Shown: positions 19,359 to 29,212, counted from the first letter of the stretch. The stretch: DNA of 64,000 nt from Planctomycetota bacterium (GCA_013285505.1 CP053450.1:1844796-1908795); one strand, 5' to 3'. Translations and numbers: made by a program. The notes: a model not told the origin generated them from the sequence alone.

Positions 19359-19961
19359 ATGAGGAGTTCGCTCGTCAGGGCCGCGATCTGCGTGGTCCCA
19401 GTTCTGATTGTGGGCCAGGCCGCGACGGCCCAGATCATTCACCCGCTGGAGGGTCTTGATCCCTCCGGATTCAACACCAACAACCCGTCGTCGTGGTTCC
19501 GCGGCTACGAGTTCACCGTGGCCGGCGACGGCGTGACCGCCGTCGAGATCGGCATGCGGACCCCCGCCTCGGGCGAGGCCGTGACGCTGCAGATCTGGGA
19601 TGTCAACTCACAGACGCTGCTCACGTCCGCCGCGGCCAGGACCCACGGCAACTCGTGGCAGTACTACGACGTCCCCGACGTCGCTCTCGCCAACGGCGGC
19701 ACCTACGTCGTCGGCATCCTCGCGCAGAACAACAGCGCGAACTACTTCTTCCAGAGCGGCCTCGGCAACGAGTGGTACCCGACCGGCGTGATCAACTACA
19801 ACACGATGCGCTTCAACGGCGGTGACGGCTCGTTCCCGACCAGCACTCTCGACGGCTACCACTACGGCGTGGTCGATCTCGGCTACACCATTCCCGCCCC
19901 GGCCAGCGCCGCGCTGCTGGCGATGGGCGGCATCGCCGCCGTGCGTCGCCGCAGGGCCTGA
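19359..19961 (+). CDS. Secreted protein with PEP-CTERM-like sorting tail
   Basis: 200-residue exported protein. A signal peptide (MRSSLVRAAICVVPVLIVGQAATA) is followed by a beta-rich domain (WFRGYEFTVAGDGVTAVEIGMRTPASGEAVTLQIWDVNSQTLL...GGTYVVGILAQNN) that resembles DUF4082-type wrap-around beta sandwiches. The C-terminus is TIPAPASAALLAMGGIAAVRRRRA: short Pro/Ala motif, hydrophobic helix, Arg cluster, the three-part layout of PEP-CTERM/exosortase substrates as seen in Phycisphaerae. AAGGAG (19346-19351) is 7 nt before ATG 19359. A strong terminator follows. Probably anchored on, or processed at, the cell surface; biological role unknown. Confidence 0.85.
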   Translation: MRSSLVRAAICVVPVLIVGQAATAQIIHPLEGLDPSGFNTNNPSSWFRGYEFTVAGDGVTAVEIGMRTPASGEAVTLQIWDVNSQTLLTSAAARTHGNSWQYYDVPDVALANGGTYVVGILAQNNSANYFFQSGLGNEWYPTGVINYNTMRFNGGDGSFPTSTLDGYHYGVVDLGYTIPAPASAALLAMGGIAAVRRRRA

Positions 19962-20002
19962 GTGAACCGCGGATCCGACGATCCGTGGCAAGCACGCAAC
20001 CG

Positions 20003-20037
20003 AACCGCCCGGCCCGCACGGCCGGGCGGTTTCTTTT
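20003..20037 (+). terminator. Terminator after the PEP-CTERM-like gene
   Basis: Perfect 12-bp stem AACCGCCCGGCC (20003-20014) and GGCCGGGCGGTT (20020-20031), 5-nt loop, then TCTTTT. Stops + strand transcription before the convergent LptC/LptA-like gene. Confidence 0.9.
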
Positions 20038-20069
20038 GAGATGCAGAGCGCGTTCCCTCGGGCGGGTGA

Positions 20070-23000
20070 TCAGCGGGGGATGACAACGGTGCTCGGGTCG
20101 ACCACGTCCACACGGTCGCTCAGCAGGTCCCAGATCAACGCCGACGCCGTCATCGGTGAGCCGGTCTGCCGGTCCAGGATCCGGACAGTCCCGAATCCCT
20201 CGGCCAGCGCCCGCGCGATCCCCGCGTCGGGGTCATACTCCACGACGTCGGCGGTGAGCTCCTGCGTGTCGGTGCGCAGATAGACATTCTCTGTCGCGAT
20301 CGCCGACCGGAGGCCGCCGAAGAGGTCTTCCGGATCGTCGCCCTCACTGGGAGCAAAGTTGATCCGCAGCCGCATCGATTCGAGGATCGCTCTGGAGCCG
20401 TCCCGCGTGTTGGTGTGACTCATCTGCACGGTGTCGAGCATCTCGGCCTGGCCCAGCGCGCGGTCGGCGTGGAGCGAGCCGGCCCAGTCAAACAACGCGG
20501 CCCCGCGCTGCTCGCCATCGTCCGCCGGCGAATCGGGCGTCTCATCGGCCGGCACGCGCAGATCGGCGACGAACAGCCGTCCGCGCCCGGGGACGTCGAG
20601 CGTTCCCGCGGTGTTGTCTGAGACGATCTCAATGCCGCTCAGACGGAACGCACGCTCGAGCGGGGGCTCGGACTCCGATGCATCGGACGGATCCGGCAGG
20701 GGTTCGACGAAGCGTGCGGACTCGACTGTCGCGAGTTCCTCACCAAGCCCAAAGTGCGCTGCGCTCGCCGCGTAGACCGTCCGAATCGGTCGGTCCTGCC
20801 CGCCGAGCGCGTCGAGGCCATCTTCGCTGCCGTCGTCGGTTGTGGCCGACGCCGTTTCCGCAACCGCCGGCTCGAGCTCCACGCGCAGCTCGGCCGCGGC
20901 GATGGTCTCGCGAGTCCAGGGGTCGGGGCGGTTGATCGCCCGCACCTCGCCCGCGGCTTCGAGCAGGCCCGCCGCGTCGTCAAACGCCATGCCCTGAGTC
21001 CACTCTGCGGTGACCCGTGAGGCGGTATCGCCCTTGCCGGCACTGTGGTCGAACATCCCCGGTCCGGTCACGATCGCGGTTCGTTCGAGCCCTCGCAGCG
21101 TGACCGATTCGCCCTTGATGACCGTCGGGCCGCGGGCGACGTGGGCGAGTGCGCCGTCGTGCTGGACCTCGAGCAGTTCGGCATCGAGGTCGGCGAACAG
21201 CTGTTCGCCGCGGATCTCGATCTGGTCTGTGTACCGCCGGAACCGGACCGCGCCGTCACCCCAGGCCTTTGCGACCTCGAGGCCGCCGCCCTCGGGTGTG
21301 CGGAGGGTGGCGTACAGGTGCTCGGCGTCGACCTTGGCGGTCCGGTCGCGGAAGCTCGCCCGGCCCTGCGCGTCGAAAGACGTCGGCTGGGGTTCATCGG
21401 TGTTGGGCGCGAAGGCGACATCGAGCGCATCGCACGTGCCGCCGTTGCCCTGCCCGTCGCTCAGGCTGACCGTGTCGCGCGCGATCAGACGGCGGAGCTT
21501 CGAGCCGCCGGAATCTCCGATGTCGAAGTAGGCGTGCAGGAAGTCCGACTTGAGGGTCGAGTCGGCGTCGGAGGCGACCACGCTGCCCTCGCAGATCACC
21601 TCGCGCAGCTCGCCGGTGACACGCCCGTCGCGGGCCGCGAACCGGAGCGTCGTCCGCTCGCGCGCATCGAGCTTGCTGACCTTGTCGTTGGCGACCACGC
21701 CGAACGGCCCGGGCACGAGGCCGTCGCCGGTGCCGAGGTCGAGCTCGAGCCGTCCCATGGTGGCCCGGCCCATGGTCGGCGAGGTCAGGAAGACGCTGCT
21801 CTCCTGTGAAGGTCCGCTCAGGATCAGTCGCTGCGAGGTGAAGCCGTACTCCACCGTCGCCGCCCGACCGCTCGCGTCGGACGCCCGATCGGCGAAGGTC
21901 ACCACGCCGCTGCGGCTCGGCGGTGAACCGCGCGAGGAGGTCGTTCTCGGTGAGCTCGTCGGGCTCGAGCGCGAGCGGCTTGATCTCGAGCAGCCCTGAC
22001 CACCGGAGCACCGCGTCCTCTGTCACGGGTTCGGCTTCCGGCGCTGTCGCGTCGGCGGTCTCGCTGCCGGGTGAGCCCGCAGGTGTTGAGCGGGAGGGTG
22101 TTTGGTCCTGCGGATCCTTCGATGCGAGGGCCTGGTCCGTTGCCGCGTCCGGCTGAGGAACGGTCGCCCCATCGCCCGCTTCTGCTGATGCGGGCTGGGT
22201 GGGGGTGATCTCGACGCTCGCGATAGCGCCCTCGGGCAGGGCGTTGTCGATCGTTCTGGCGAAGAGATCCAGTCGGTCGCTGGCGATGTTGTGGCCCGCG
22301 CGGTCGAGACGGACATCGTCGCGCATCACGGCCTGATAGAGGGTCACGACGGGCGGCGGTGGGAGGGGTGCGGGCTCGGCCTCGGCGGTCGCCTCGCCTG
22401 CGGCCTTCGGCTTGCCGGTTCCGTCTTGCGAGGCAGCGGCCGCCGGCGTCTCCGCAGCCGGTGTCGGTTCGGTCTCGGCGGGGTCCTCCACGGCGAAGGC
22501 GGTGAGCACTCCACCCTGGCGGACGGTGAGAAGCTCCAGCCGCTCGAGCGTCTGGTTGATCAGCAGCTTCGCGTCTCCGGCCCGAAACTCGTACCCCGGC
22601 GAGGTCAGCACGAACGGCTCGGTCGTCGAGACCTCGCCGAGCGTGGCGTCGAAGGTCAGCGACTCGCCGGTCCAGGTCATCGAGGGCTCGTCACGGTCCG
22701 GGTCGGGCTTGCCCCCGTCCAGCGGCACGCTGAACAGGCGCACCACCACGTTCTCACGCAGCGTCCCGGTCTCCGGCGTCTTCGTGCGGTCGGGCATCAC
22801 CATCGTGCCGCCCTCGGCGCGGATGTGCGCCACGCGCCCGTCATCGAGGTAGAACGTCGCCCGCGGCTGCGTCACCTCGTAGCGCTGGGCCTGCAGCGGC
22901 GTGATCGTCTCCGACCGGAATTCGGCCGAGACGCGGTCGCGGTTGTCCCGGTCCATGACCTGGATCTGCAGCCCCTTCGCGCCCGAGTCCTCGCCGAGCA

Positions 23001-23172
23001 GGCTGCCGTCGGCACCGCTGGCAAACGCCCCGTCGGTCTCCGGGCCGCTGCCGCTCTGCGGTGCGGTCAGCGCGCGGATCAGGATGACGCCCACCGCGAG
23101 CACGCAGACCAACGCCGCGCCGACAGCCACGTAGAAACCGAGCGGACGAGATGCCTTGGCGGGTGGTGTCAT
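20070..23172 (-). CDS. Very large LptC/LptA-like LPS export protein (one frameshift)
   Basis: Envelope protein of about 1030 residues. A single N-terminal TM helix (FYVAVGAALVCVLAVGVILIRAL) is followed by an LptC-like periplasmic region (IQVMDRDNRDRVSAEFRSETITPLQAQRYEVTQPRATFYL, HIRAEGGTMVMPDRT), a low-complexity Ala/Pro/Glu linker of about 130 residues, and then many OstA/LptA-type strands (GELREVICEGSVVAS, HGALAHVARGPTVIKGESVTL, ENVYLRTDTQELTADVVEYD). LptC is normally about 190 and LptA about 185 residues, so this looks like an expanded or fused jelly-roll bridge protein. The frame shifts once, near 21905-21915 (LLARFTAEPQR / GVVTFADRAS). It starts 36 bases after the kdsD stop, the same linkage as the E. 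coli kdsD-kdsC-lptC-lptA cluster. Confidence 0.8.
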
Positions 23173-23208
23173 AGGTAGGGATCGTATCGCGCCCGGTCTG
23201 CCGGCGGC

Positions 23209-24332
23209 TCAGGCGTCCGAGGCACCTGTCCGGCCCTGTTCGCCCCGCACCAGCCGCATCGCGATCAGGTCCTGGACGTCCAGCACGCCGACGGGCTCGC
23301 CCGCCGCGTCCACGATGGGGATCTCGTCCACGCGGCGTTCGCGGGTCAGCAGCACCGCGTCGCGGACCAGCCGCCGTCTCGGCCAGCGAGACCGGCGAAC
23401 GGGTCATCACGGTCGCGATCGGGTCGCGCATCCACTCGCCCGGGCCCTGCTCGGAGAGCTTCCGCCGCAGGTCGGCATCGGTAAAGATCCCCGTCAGCCT
23501 GCCGCCGTCGTCCACGACCAGCACCGCCCCGGCTCTGCGCCCCGGACCGGCCCCGATGGCCTCGAGGATCGGCGTCGATTCGCCCACCGTCGGGCAGTTG
23601 GGGCCGATGCGGACCCGCAGGATGTCGCCGACGGGGCGGAGCAATCCGCCGAGTGTGCCGCCGGGGTGGCGGCTCGGCGAAGTCGGCATCGGTGAAACAG
23701 CGCCGCCTCGCGGCCGCGAGGGCGAGGGCATCGCCCAGCACCAGCGTCGCCGTGGACGAGGCGGTGGGGGCCTCGGGGCCCTCGCCGGCTTCGGCAAACT
23801 CTCCGAGGTGGAGGGCGACCGTCGCGAGGCGTTCGAGGCTGCTCGGTGCGCGCTGTCGGTGCCGTCCTGCCGCGGCGGCGTTCCCCCGGTGATGCTGATG
23901 ATCGGCAGCGTGTCCTGCCGCAGGATCGCCGCGAGGTTGACCACCTCGTCGGTCTCGCCCGAGCGGCTCAGGCAGATGACGGTGTCTGTCCGCCGGAAGC
24001 GTCCCAGGTCGCCGTGGGCCGCCTCGGCGGGGTGGACCGGGTGGGAGGGGATGCCCAGCGAGGCGAGCGTCGCGGAGATCTTCGCCCCGATCAGCCCGCT
24101 TTTGCCCAGGCCGGTGACGAGGACCGTCCCCCCCCGCCTCGGCGCAGGCGACCAGCAGCGAGACGGCCTCGACGAAGGAGCCGTCGAGCAGGTCGGCCGT
24201 CGCCCGGATCGCCCCGACCTCGGCGGCGTAGACGCGTCGGGCGTAGGCCAACTCGTGCTGCGCGGCCGCGTCGGGGGCGTTCCCGTCGGCGGGGGTGGTC
24301 GATGGGCTGGTGGTCGTGGGGGTTCCGGCCAT
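23209..24332 (-). CDS. kdsD: Arabinose-5-phosphate isomerase KdsD (several frameshifts)
   Basis: Isomerase that converts ribulose-5-phosphate to arabinose-5-phosphate, the first step of Kdo synthesis for LPS. The SIS domain is read as VLVTGLGKSGLIGAKISATLASLGIPSHPVHPAEAAHGDLG and VICLSRSGETDEVVNLAAIL, with the following SHPGG-type motif as HPGGTLGGLL; two CBS domains follow (DADLRRKL, RERRVDEIPIVDAAGEPVGVLDVQDLIAMRL). Expected length is about 330-370 residues and the span fits. Similarity crosses frames near 24130 (run of six C), 23850, 23660 and 23375, the worst-affected gene in the window. ATG 24332 is the first in-frame start. The next gene, 36 bases downstream, is the LptC/LptA-like protein. 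Confidence 0.85.
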
Positions 24333-24433
24333 GGACAAGGGTAGAGCCCCGCCGGCCGGAGAGCGGCCCGGCCCTCCCCGCCCCGATCGCCCCGGCAACC
24401 CCGCCCGCACGCCCCCGGCATCACCCCTTCATG

Positions 24434-24464
24434 CAGAAAGGACGCGGGGCCCCCCGGCCCCGCG
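24434..24464 (-). terminator. Possible terminator of the FN3-like gene
   Basis: CGCGGGGCC (24443-24451) pairs perfectly with GGCCCCGCG (24456-24464), 4-nt loop. On the minus strand the stem is followed by TCCTTTCTGC, a weak T-tract, so termination is only probable. Confidence 0.4.
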
Positions 24465-24506
24465 CCCCTGTCCCCATCCCGCTTGGCGTCGGCCGCGTCT
24501 GCCCCG

Positions 24507-24527
24507 CGGCCTCCGCGTTCTGGCCTT
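24507..24527. repeat. CCGCGGCCTCCGCGTTCT-type 9-mer repeat fragment
   Basis: CCCGCGGCCTCCGCGTTCTG here matches the second half of the larger 9-bp periodic array at 28232-28272. It is a short intergenic copy of the same repeat family. Confidence 0.45.
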
Positions 24528-24554
24528 GGCGTTTCCGGCCGTCGCGGCCGGGCG

Positions 24555-25238
24555 TTACGCCGCGAGCGTCAGCCCGCCCTCGCCGGAGCTCTCGCCGCCC
24601 GGCCCGGGGATGTTGACCCCGAACTGGACGGTGAACTGCTGGCTGGGGACGCCGGTCAGCTCGCCGCGTTTGGGGGTGATGACGTACGTCGCCTGGCTGG
24701 TGCCCAGGGGGATGGTGTTGTCGGTGAAGGTCTTCGCCCCCGCGGTGCCGCGGAGGGTGAAGCTCGCCTCGCCGTTGAGGCGGCGCTGGATCTCGAAGTA
24801 GGCCCCGCTGCTGGGCGCCGCGTCCGTGGCCTTCCAGGTGATCTCCAGCTGGCCGATGCTGTTGAGTCGTGTCTGGATGTCGGTGGGGGTGCCGGGCGCG
24901 CCCTGGGGCTCGGGGTCGGCGGGCGGGGGGACATTGGCCAGCACGTAGACGTTGGGGTCGTCGCTGGTCTCGGCGAAGGCCTTGATGGTCTTGATCAGGT
25001 CGCGGCCGTCGGCGGACATCTCGCCCTCGGCGTCATAAAACGCGACGGTCGCCGAGCGGCTGTCGTCGCGGGCCTGCTGTGCGGCGTTGTAGGCGACGCG
25101 GGCGGCGGCGATCTCGGTCTGCAGCTGCGTGACCTGCGCCGGGGTCAGGCCGATGTCGGTCGCGTTGGCGACCCACGCGGCCAGGCGCTGCTCGAACCAC
25201 TCGATACGCTCGATCCTCGAATCCGGCAAAACGCTCAT
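24555..25238 (-). CDS. Helical protein with fibronectin type III-like C-terminal domain
   Basis: 227-residue protein. The N-terminal half is helical (IEWFEQRLAAWVANATDIGLTPAQVTQLQTEIAAARVAYNAAQQARDDSR) and resembles small planctomycete proteins that handle spacer-like helices; the C-terminal half has an FN3-like strand pattern (GQLEITWKATDAAPSSGAYFEIQRRLNGEASFTLRGTAGAKTFTDNTIPLGTSQATYVITPKRG). There is no signal peptide or TM segment. AGGAGT lies 6 nt before ATG 25238. It is unlinked in function to its neighbours: kdsD downstream with a hairpin between, and a repeat-rich gap upstream. Function unknown. Confidence 0.7.
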   Translation of the reverse strand: MSVLPDSRIERIEWFEQRLAAWVANATDIGLTPAQVTQLQTEIAAARVAYNAAQQARDDSRSATVAFYDAEGEMSADGRDLIKTIKAFAETSDDPNVYVLANVPPPADPEPQGAPGTPTDIQTRLNSIGQLEITWKATDAAPSSGAYFEIQRRLNGEASFTLRGTAGAKTFTDNTIPLGTSQATYVITPKRGELTGVPSQQFTVQFGVNIPGPGGESSGEGGLTLAA

Positions 25239-25430
25239 CGGTGTACTCCTTGTATTGATGAGTCCCACGCGGCGCAGCACGCGCCGCCGTTTTTGCGGGA
25301 TCGGCCGCGGCGGGCGGCGGCTTGAGTGCGAAATGCAAGTTCGTCGGCCGTGATGAGATCACGCCATGCAAGAAGTGAACCTAAGTCTTGGCGTGACAGG
25401 AGTTCGGGCAGAACGGCAAAGCAGGATGCA

Positions 25431-25458
25431 CCACAGAGGCACAGAGGGCACAGAGGGG
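25431..25458. repeat. CACAGAGG 9-bp periodic repeat
   Basis: Three consecutive units CACAGAGGC, ACAGAGGGC, ACAGAGGGG, preceded by AC. It belongs to the CACAGAGGA-type intergenic repeats that turn up in unrelated environmental bacteria; function unknown. Confidence 0.6.
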
Positions 25459-25546
25459 GACAGGCAGGAGGCGCGAGGGGAAGCACGCACGGGGCCCCCG
25501 GCGGGGCGGTGGGGGGTGTTTGCGGCTGTATCGGACCAGAGTCAGT

Positions 25547-25713
25547 CGCTGACGCTGGCGGGTCTGTCGTTGACGCTGGGGTGTCGGGCGTTGACGCTGC
25601 AAAGGCAGGCGTTGACGCTGGCCGGTCGGGGGCGGACGCGGCAGGGGCCACGGCAGACCCGGCAGGGGCCGGTGCTGACGCAGGCGGGTCGATCGCCGAC
25701 GCGCCCGCGTGCG
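25547..25713. repeat. 21-bp degenerate tandem repeat, about 8 units
   Basis: Units start at 25547, 25568, 25589, 25610, 25631, 25652, 25673 and 25694. The best-kept part is the first eleven bases, CGTTGACGCTG, followed by a G-rich ten-base variable part. Units 2-4 are the most alike; units 5-8 drift toward GGCAGACCCGG and CGCCGACGCGC. It ends 63 bases beyond the TPR gene's stop codon. Confidence 0.8.
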
Positions 25714-25776
25714 TTCGTGCCGCCGGCCCCGCCCTGAACGACACCGGCCGATCGGCAGCAGACCCGCCGCAATCCC

Positions 25777-28040
25777 TCACCGCACAAGGCGGAGCCGGGG
25801 GCCGCTGTCGTCGTCGTCACGCGCCCTCCGGAGCCCGTTGCGGATGTGCCGACGATTCTGCTTGATCCTCTCCCTCTCCGGATGGCCTCTCGGAAGGCAT
25901 CGTCGTGCCATCGCGAGCGCTTCTCTGTTCGCACGCAACGCCGCGTTGCCTTGCCGAAGATCATGCCTTGCCATGGCGAGGTTGTTGAGGCAAAGGGCCG
26001 TGAATGGATGATCGCCGGGGAAGACGCCCCGAGACATCGCCACCGCGCGCTCGAACAGGGCGAGTGCCTCCTCGGTGCGGCCGAGCGTCCGCCGCACGCC
26101 GGCGAGGTTGTTGAGGCATTGTGCGACGTCGGGATGGTCGCCCGGGAAGAGTCGCATGGTCATCGCCAGCGCTTCCACAAAGACGGGTTCGGCCTCGCCT
26201 GCCCTCCCCGACTCACGGAATGCGTACGCGAGATTGTTGAGACTCTGGGCAACCTCCGGATGGTCGCCCTCGAAGAAGCGTTGGCGCATCGCCAGGGCGT
26301 CTCGCAACATCGGCACCACGTCCTCGGCGCGGCCGAGGTCGAGTCGAAGCAAAGCGAGATTGCTCAGCGAACCCGCAAGGTCCGGATGGTCGCCCGGATA
26401 CACGCGTTGGATCATCTCGATCGCGGCTTCGAAGAGGGGCTCGGCCGCCTCGCGCTTTCCGAGCGCTTCTCGCACAAACGCGAGGTTGTTGAGGCTCTTC
26501 GCGACATCCGGGTGATCTTCCGGGTACAGACGCTGCCGCATCGCCAACGCTTGCTCGTAACACGACTCGGTCTCCTCGTTCCGCCCCAGCGCCCGTCGGG
26601 CAAACCCGAGGCAAGTAAGCATGCGCGCGATCTCGGGATGGTCGCCTGAGTAGAGCCGCTGTGCCATCGACATGGCTTCCGCAAAGAGCGATTCTGCCAG
26701 ATCCGCCCTGCCGAGTGCTTGGTGGGCGCCTGCCAGATTCAGACGACCCCGACCAATTCCGGATGGTCACCGGTATACAGGCGTCGCGTCATCGCGCAGG
26801 CCTCTTCGAATGCCGGAAGGGCTCTGTCGGTGCGGCCGAGGCTCATCCACGCGAACGCCAGACTGTTCATGCTGCTCGCCACGGCCGGGTGGTCGCCGGG
26901 AAAGAGCCGTTGCCGCATCGCCAGCGCCGCGGCGTACAGCGGCTCGGCCTCGGCCGTACGGCCGATGTCATCGAGCACGAACGCCAGATTGTGCAGGGTC
27001 GAAGCGAGGTCTGCATCGTCCCCGGGGCACTTCCTGCGCTGGAGTTCGAGCGCGTTCCGCAGAAGCGATTCGGATTCGATCAATGCCGATCCGAAGTCGG
27101 AGTGCCGGCGGCTCAATCGGAGGGCACCCGCGAGGTTGTTCATGACGGATGAGTCGTCCGGCTTGGCACGCAGCGCGGCGCGGTACGGCTCGATCGCCTC
27201 ATCGTCGCGGTCCGCATAGAAATGCCGGTCGCCCCGGGCGCGGTGGTACACAAAGTCCTCCTTGGCACGTTGCTTGTCCCGCAGCCGCTCGACCTCGGGC
27301 TCCAGCTCTCCGGCCAGTTCGTCGTCGCCTTCGGCCACAGCGATGCGGTACCGCGTCAGCGCGTCGGCGAAGGGCTTCACCGAGTCGAGCAACGCCCGGT
27401 CCTCGTCACGCAGCGGCGGACGTTCCGGCGGCGCGTCGGAGCCCGGCGACATCGCCGCGGGAATCGACTCGATCGCCTCCAGACGCCGCAGGACCTCGTC
27501 GAGCTTGGCGGCATTGGTGTCCAGTTTCTCGTGCGTGACCTCCTGGTTCGCCTCGATCCGCTCGAACCCCTCAACCACCCACGTCGAGATATTCGAGAGG
27601 AAGATCCGAACGTTGTCGAAGTTCTCGTCGGTGTCGGCGGCGAGCTGCGTGAGTGTCGTGGTCAACACCGACTCGAACGCGGCCTCGGGCGAACCCGCCC
27701 GCCGTCCGGCTTGCCTCAGCCGCTTGCGCATCTCGCTGTCGCGCCGAAGCAACTCTTTGAGCAGCCCGGCGAGTTCTTTCTGGGCGGTGACGGCGTCTTC
27801 GATCCCGCCCAGCCGTGCGCGCAGGGCACGGAACTCTGCCTTGGCCGCCTCCGCCTGCCGGGCGTCGGCCTTCCATTTGAGAAACGCCCCGCCCGCGTAG
27901 ATCCCCAGAAAGGCCAGCGGCCCGCCCGCCACCCCGCCGAGCACCGCCAACGCGGTCGGCAGCGAGTCGGCGTCGGCCAGCTCGCCGAGCCGCGGCCTTG
28001 CAGGTGTCAACGAACCCGGCGGTCGCGCATTCCTGGGCAA
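25777..28040 (-). CDS. Kinesin-light-chain-like TPR protein with N-terminal anchor (one frameshift)
   Basis: Protein of about 755 residues. Near the N-terminus is a hydrophobic segment (LPTALAVLGGVAGGPLAFLGIYAGGAF), then a coiled-coil region (KADARQAEAAKAEFRALRARLGGIEDAV, EKLDTNAAKLDEVLRRLEAIES), then at least ten TPR units of the kinesin light chain type, each 42 residues with the YxGDHPxVAxSLNNLAxxxxxxGR signature (for example RLYPEDHPDVAKSLNNLA). Such repeats normally form protein-binding superhelices. The frame shifts once at about 26750, at GACGACCCCGACC: HPELVG continues as VRLNLAGAHQALGRADLAESLFAEAM. The start is uncertain: TTG 28040 or ATG 28074, the latter needing another indel. The partner is unknown; the gene is divergent from scpA. 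Confidence 0.8.
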
Positions 28041-28148
28041 ATCGGGTTGGTATCAGTGCGGTCAGTCGTCCCATCCGACCAATGGTATCACTAAGGTTCG
28101 CGTCGGTCGGACGATGCAGTGCATGGCGGCGGTCGAGTGGCCGCGGCG

Positions 28149-28174
28149 TGCCCCCTCGCTCGCGCGAGGGGCTC
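28149..28174 (-). repeat. GNRA-loop hairpin repeat, copy 3
   Basis: On the minus strand CATAGAG precedes CCCCTCGC, GCGA loop, GCGAGGGG. It shares 26 of 27 bases with the copy at 44750-44776, including the CATAGAG flank, the only difference being in the tetraloop (GCGA here, GCAA there). Confidence 0.75.
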
Positions 28175-28231
28175 TATGTGCGGGATTCGGGGCGTCGATC
28201 GCCGAGCGCGCGGCCCACGTCTTTTGCCTTT

Positions 28232-28272
28232 CTCCGCGTCCTCCGCGTCCCCCCTCCGCGGCCTCCGCGTTC
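28232..28272. repeat. CTCCGCGTC 9-bp periodic repeat
   Basis: Four units: CTCCGCGTC, CTCCGCGTC, (CCCC), CTCCGCGGC, CTCCGCGTT. Its complement is GACGCGGAG, a GC-rich relative of the CACAGAGG family. It lies about 80 bases upstream of the scpA start. Confidence 0.6.
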
Positions 28273-28353
28273 TGCCTTCCCGCCTTCGAGACCGGCGGGC
28301 GGCAGGCCGCCGGTCGCCGCCCCGTATACTCCGGTGTCCCCACGGAGGCCGCG

Positions 28354-29181
28354 ATGACGACGACCGAGCCCGCGATGGGCAACAAGGAGTACACCGTCCG
28401 GCTCGAGGCCTTCGAGGGGCCGATCGACTTGCTGTATTTCCTGATCCGGCGGGCGGAGGTGGACATCACCGATATCCCGATTGCGACGATCGCCGACCAG
28501 TACATGGCGTATCTCGACGGGATCGACCGGGTGGACATCGACCGGGCGGGCGAGTTCCTGCTGATGGCGGCGACGCTGACGGAGATCAAGTCGCGGATCC
28601 TCGGGGCCGAGGCCGCGGGCGAGCGGGAGGAAGGGGCCGACCCGACCAACCCTTCCGACGAGCCGGACCCGCTGGCCGAGCTGGTCTCGCAGCTGCTCGA
28701 ATACAAACGCTTCCGCGACGCGGCCGACTCGCTGGAGAAGCGGTTCGAGACGTGGAGCAAGCGGCACCCGGCGGGGCGGACCGGCTACGACACCGAGCAG
28801 ATCCGCACGATCATGGCCGAGGAACGCGAGCTGGACATCGAGGACCTGTCCGTGGTGGACCTGGTCGAGGCGTTTACGAAGATCTGCGACACCATCAACT
28901 TCGAGCGGCTCGGCGAGCACGAGGTCGTCTCCGACGAGACGCCCATCGAGCTGTACGCCGAGGACATGGTCGACACCCTGCGGCGGGGGGCGGGGGAGGG
29001 CAAGGAGACGATGACGCTCCGGTCACTCTTCGTCGGCCGCCCGCGGCACGAGATGCTGGGGCTGTTCCTCGCGCTGCTGGAGCTGGTCCGCAACCGGCGG
29101 GTCCGCGTGAAGCAGGACAAGGAGTCGGGCGAGATCGTGCTGGGGCTGCGGGAAGAAGACGCTCCATCAGTGGAGTTGTAA
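28354..29181 (+). CDS. scpA: Segregation and condensation protein A
   Basis: 275-residue kleisin subunit of the Smc-ScpAB condensin, which compacts and segregates the chromosome. The N-terminal signature YTVRLEAFEGPIDLLYFLIRRAEVDITDIPIATIADQYMAYLD and FLLMAATLTEIKSRILG is diagnostic; an acidic linker follows and the C-terminal winged helix is seen in TLRSLFVGRPRHEMLGLFLALLELVRNRRVRV. GGAGG (28344-28348) is 5 nt before ATG 28354; ATG 28375 (MGNKEYTV) is a possible later start. scpB and smc are not in the window. Intact, with normal length. Confidence 0.96.
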   Translation: MTTTEPAMGNKEYTVRLEAFEGPIDLLYFLIRRAEVDITDIPIATIADQYMAYLDGIDRVDIDRAGEFLLMAATLTEIKSRILGAEAAGEREEGADPTNPSDEPDPLAELVSQLLEYKRFRDAADSLEKRFETWSKRHPAGRTGYDTEQIRTIMAEERELDIEDLSVVDLVEAFTKICDTINFERLGEHEVVSDETPIELYAEDMVDTLRRGAGEGKETMTLRSLFVGRPRHEMLGLFLALLELVRNRRVRVKQDKESGEIVLGLREEDAPSVEL

Positions 29182-29212
29182 TCCCGAATTTCGCTTCGCG
29201 AATCCCACGCCA

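Larger units (their letters stand above)
25239..25776. other. Repeat-rich 538-base gap
   Basis: No credible gene. It holds a CACAGAGG 9-mer array (25431-25458) and a 21-bp tandem repeat (25547-25713). The frames that stay open across the tandem repeat give Ala/Pro/Ser-rich or Leu/Thr-rich repeated peptides only because 21 is a multiple of three, and none has a ribosome-binding site or a non-repetitive domain. Confidence 0.6.

Noticed and set aside
25366..25737. Small repetitive peptides (LTL or PAS repeats) over the 21-bp tandem repeat
   Set aside because: All three frames stay open because the period is a multiple of three; no ribosome-binding site or unique sequence.
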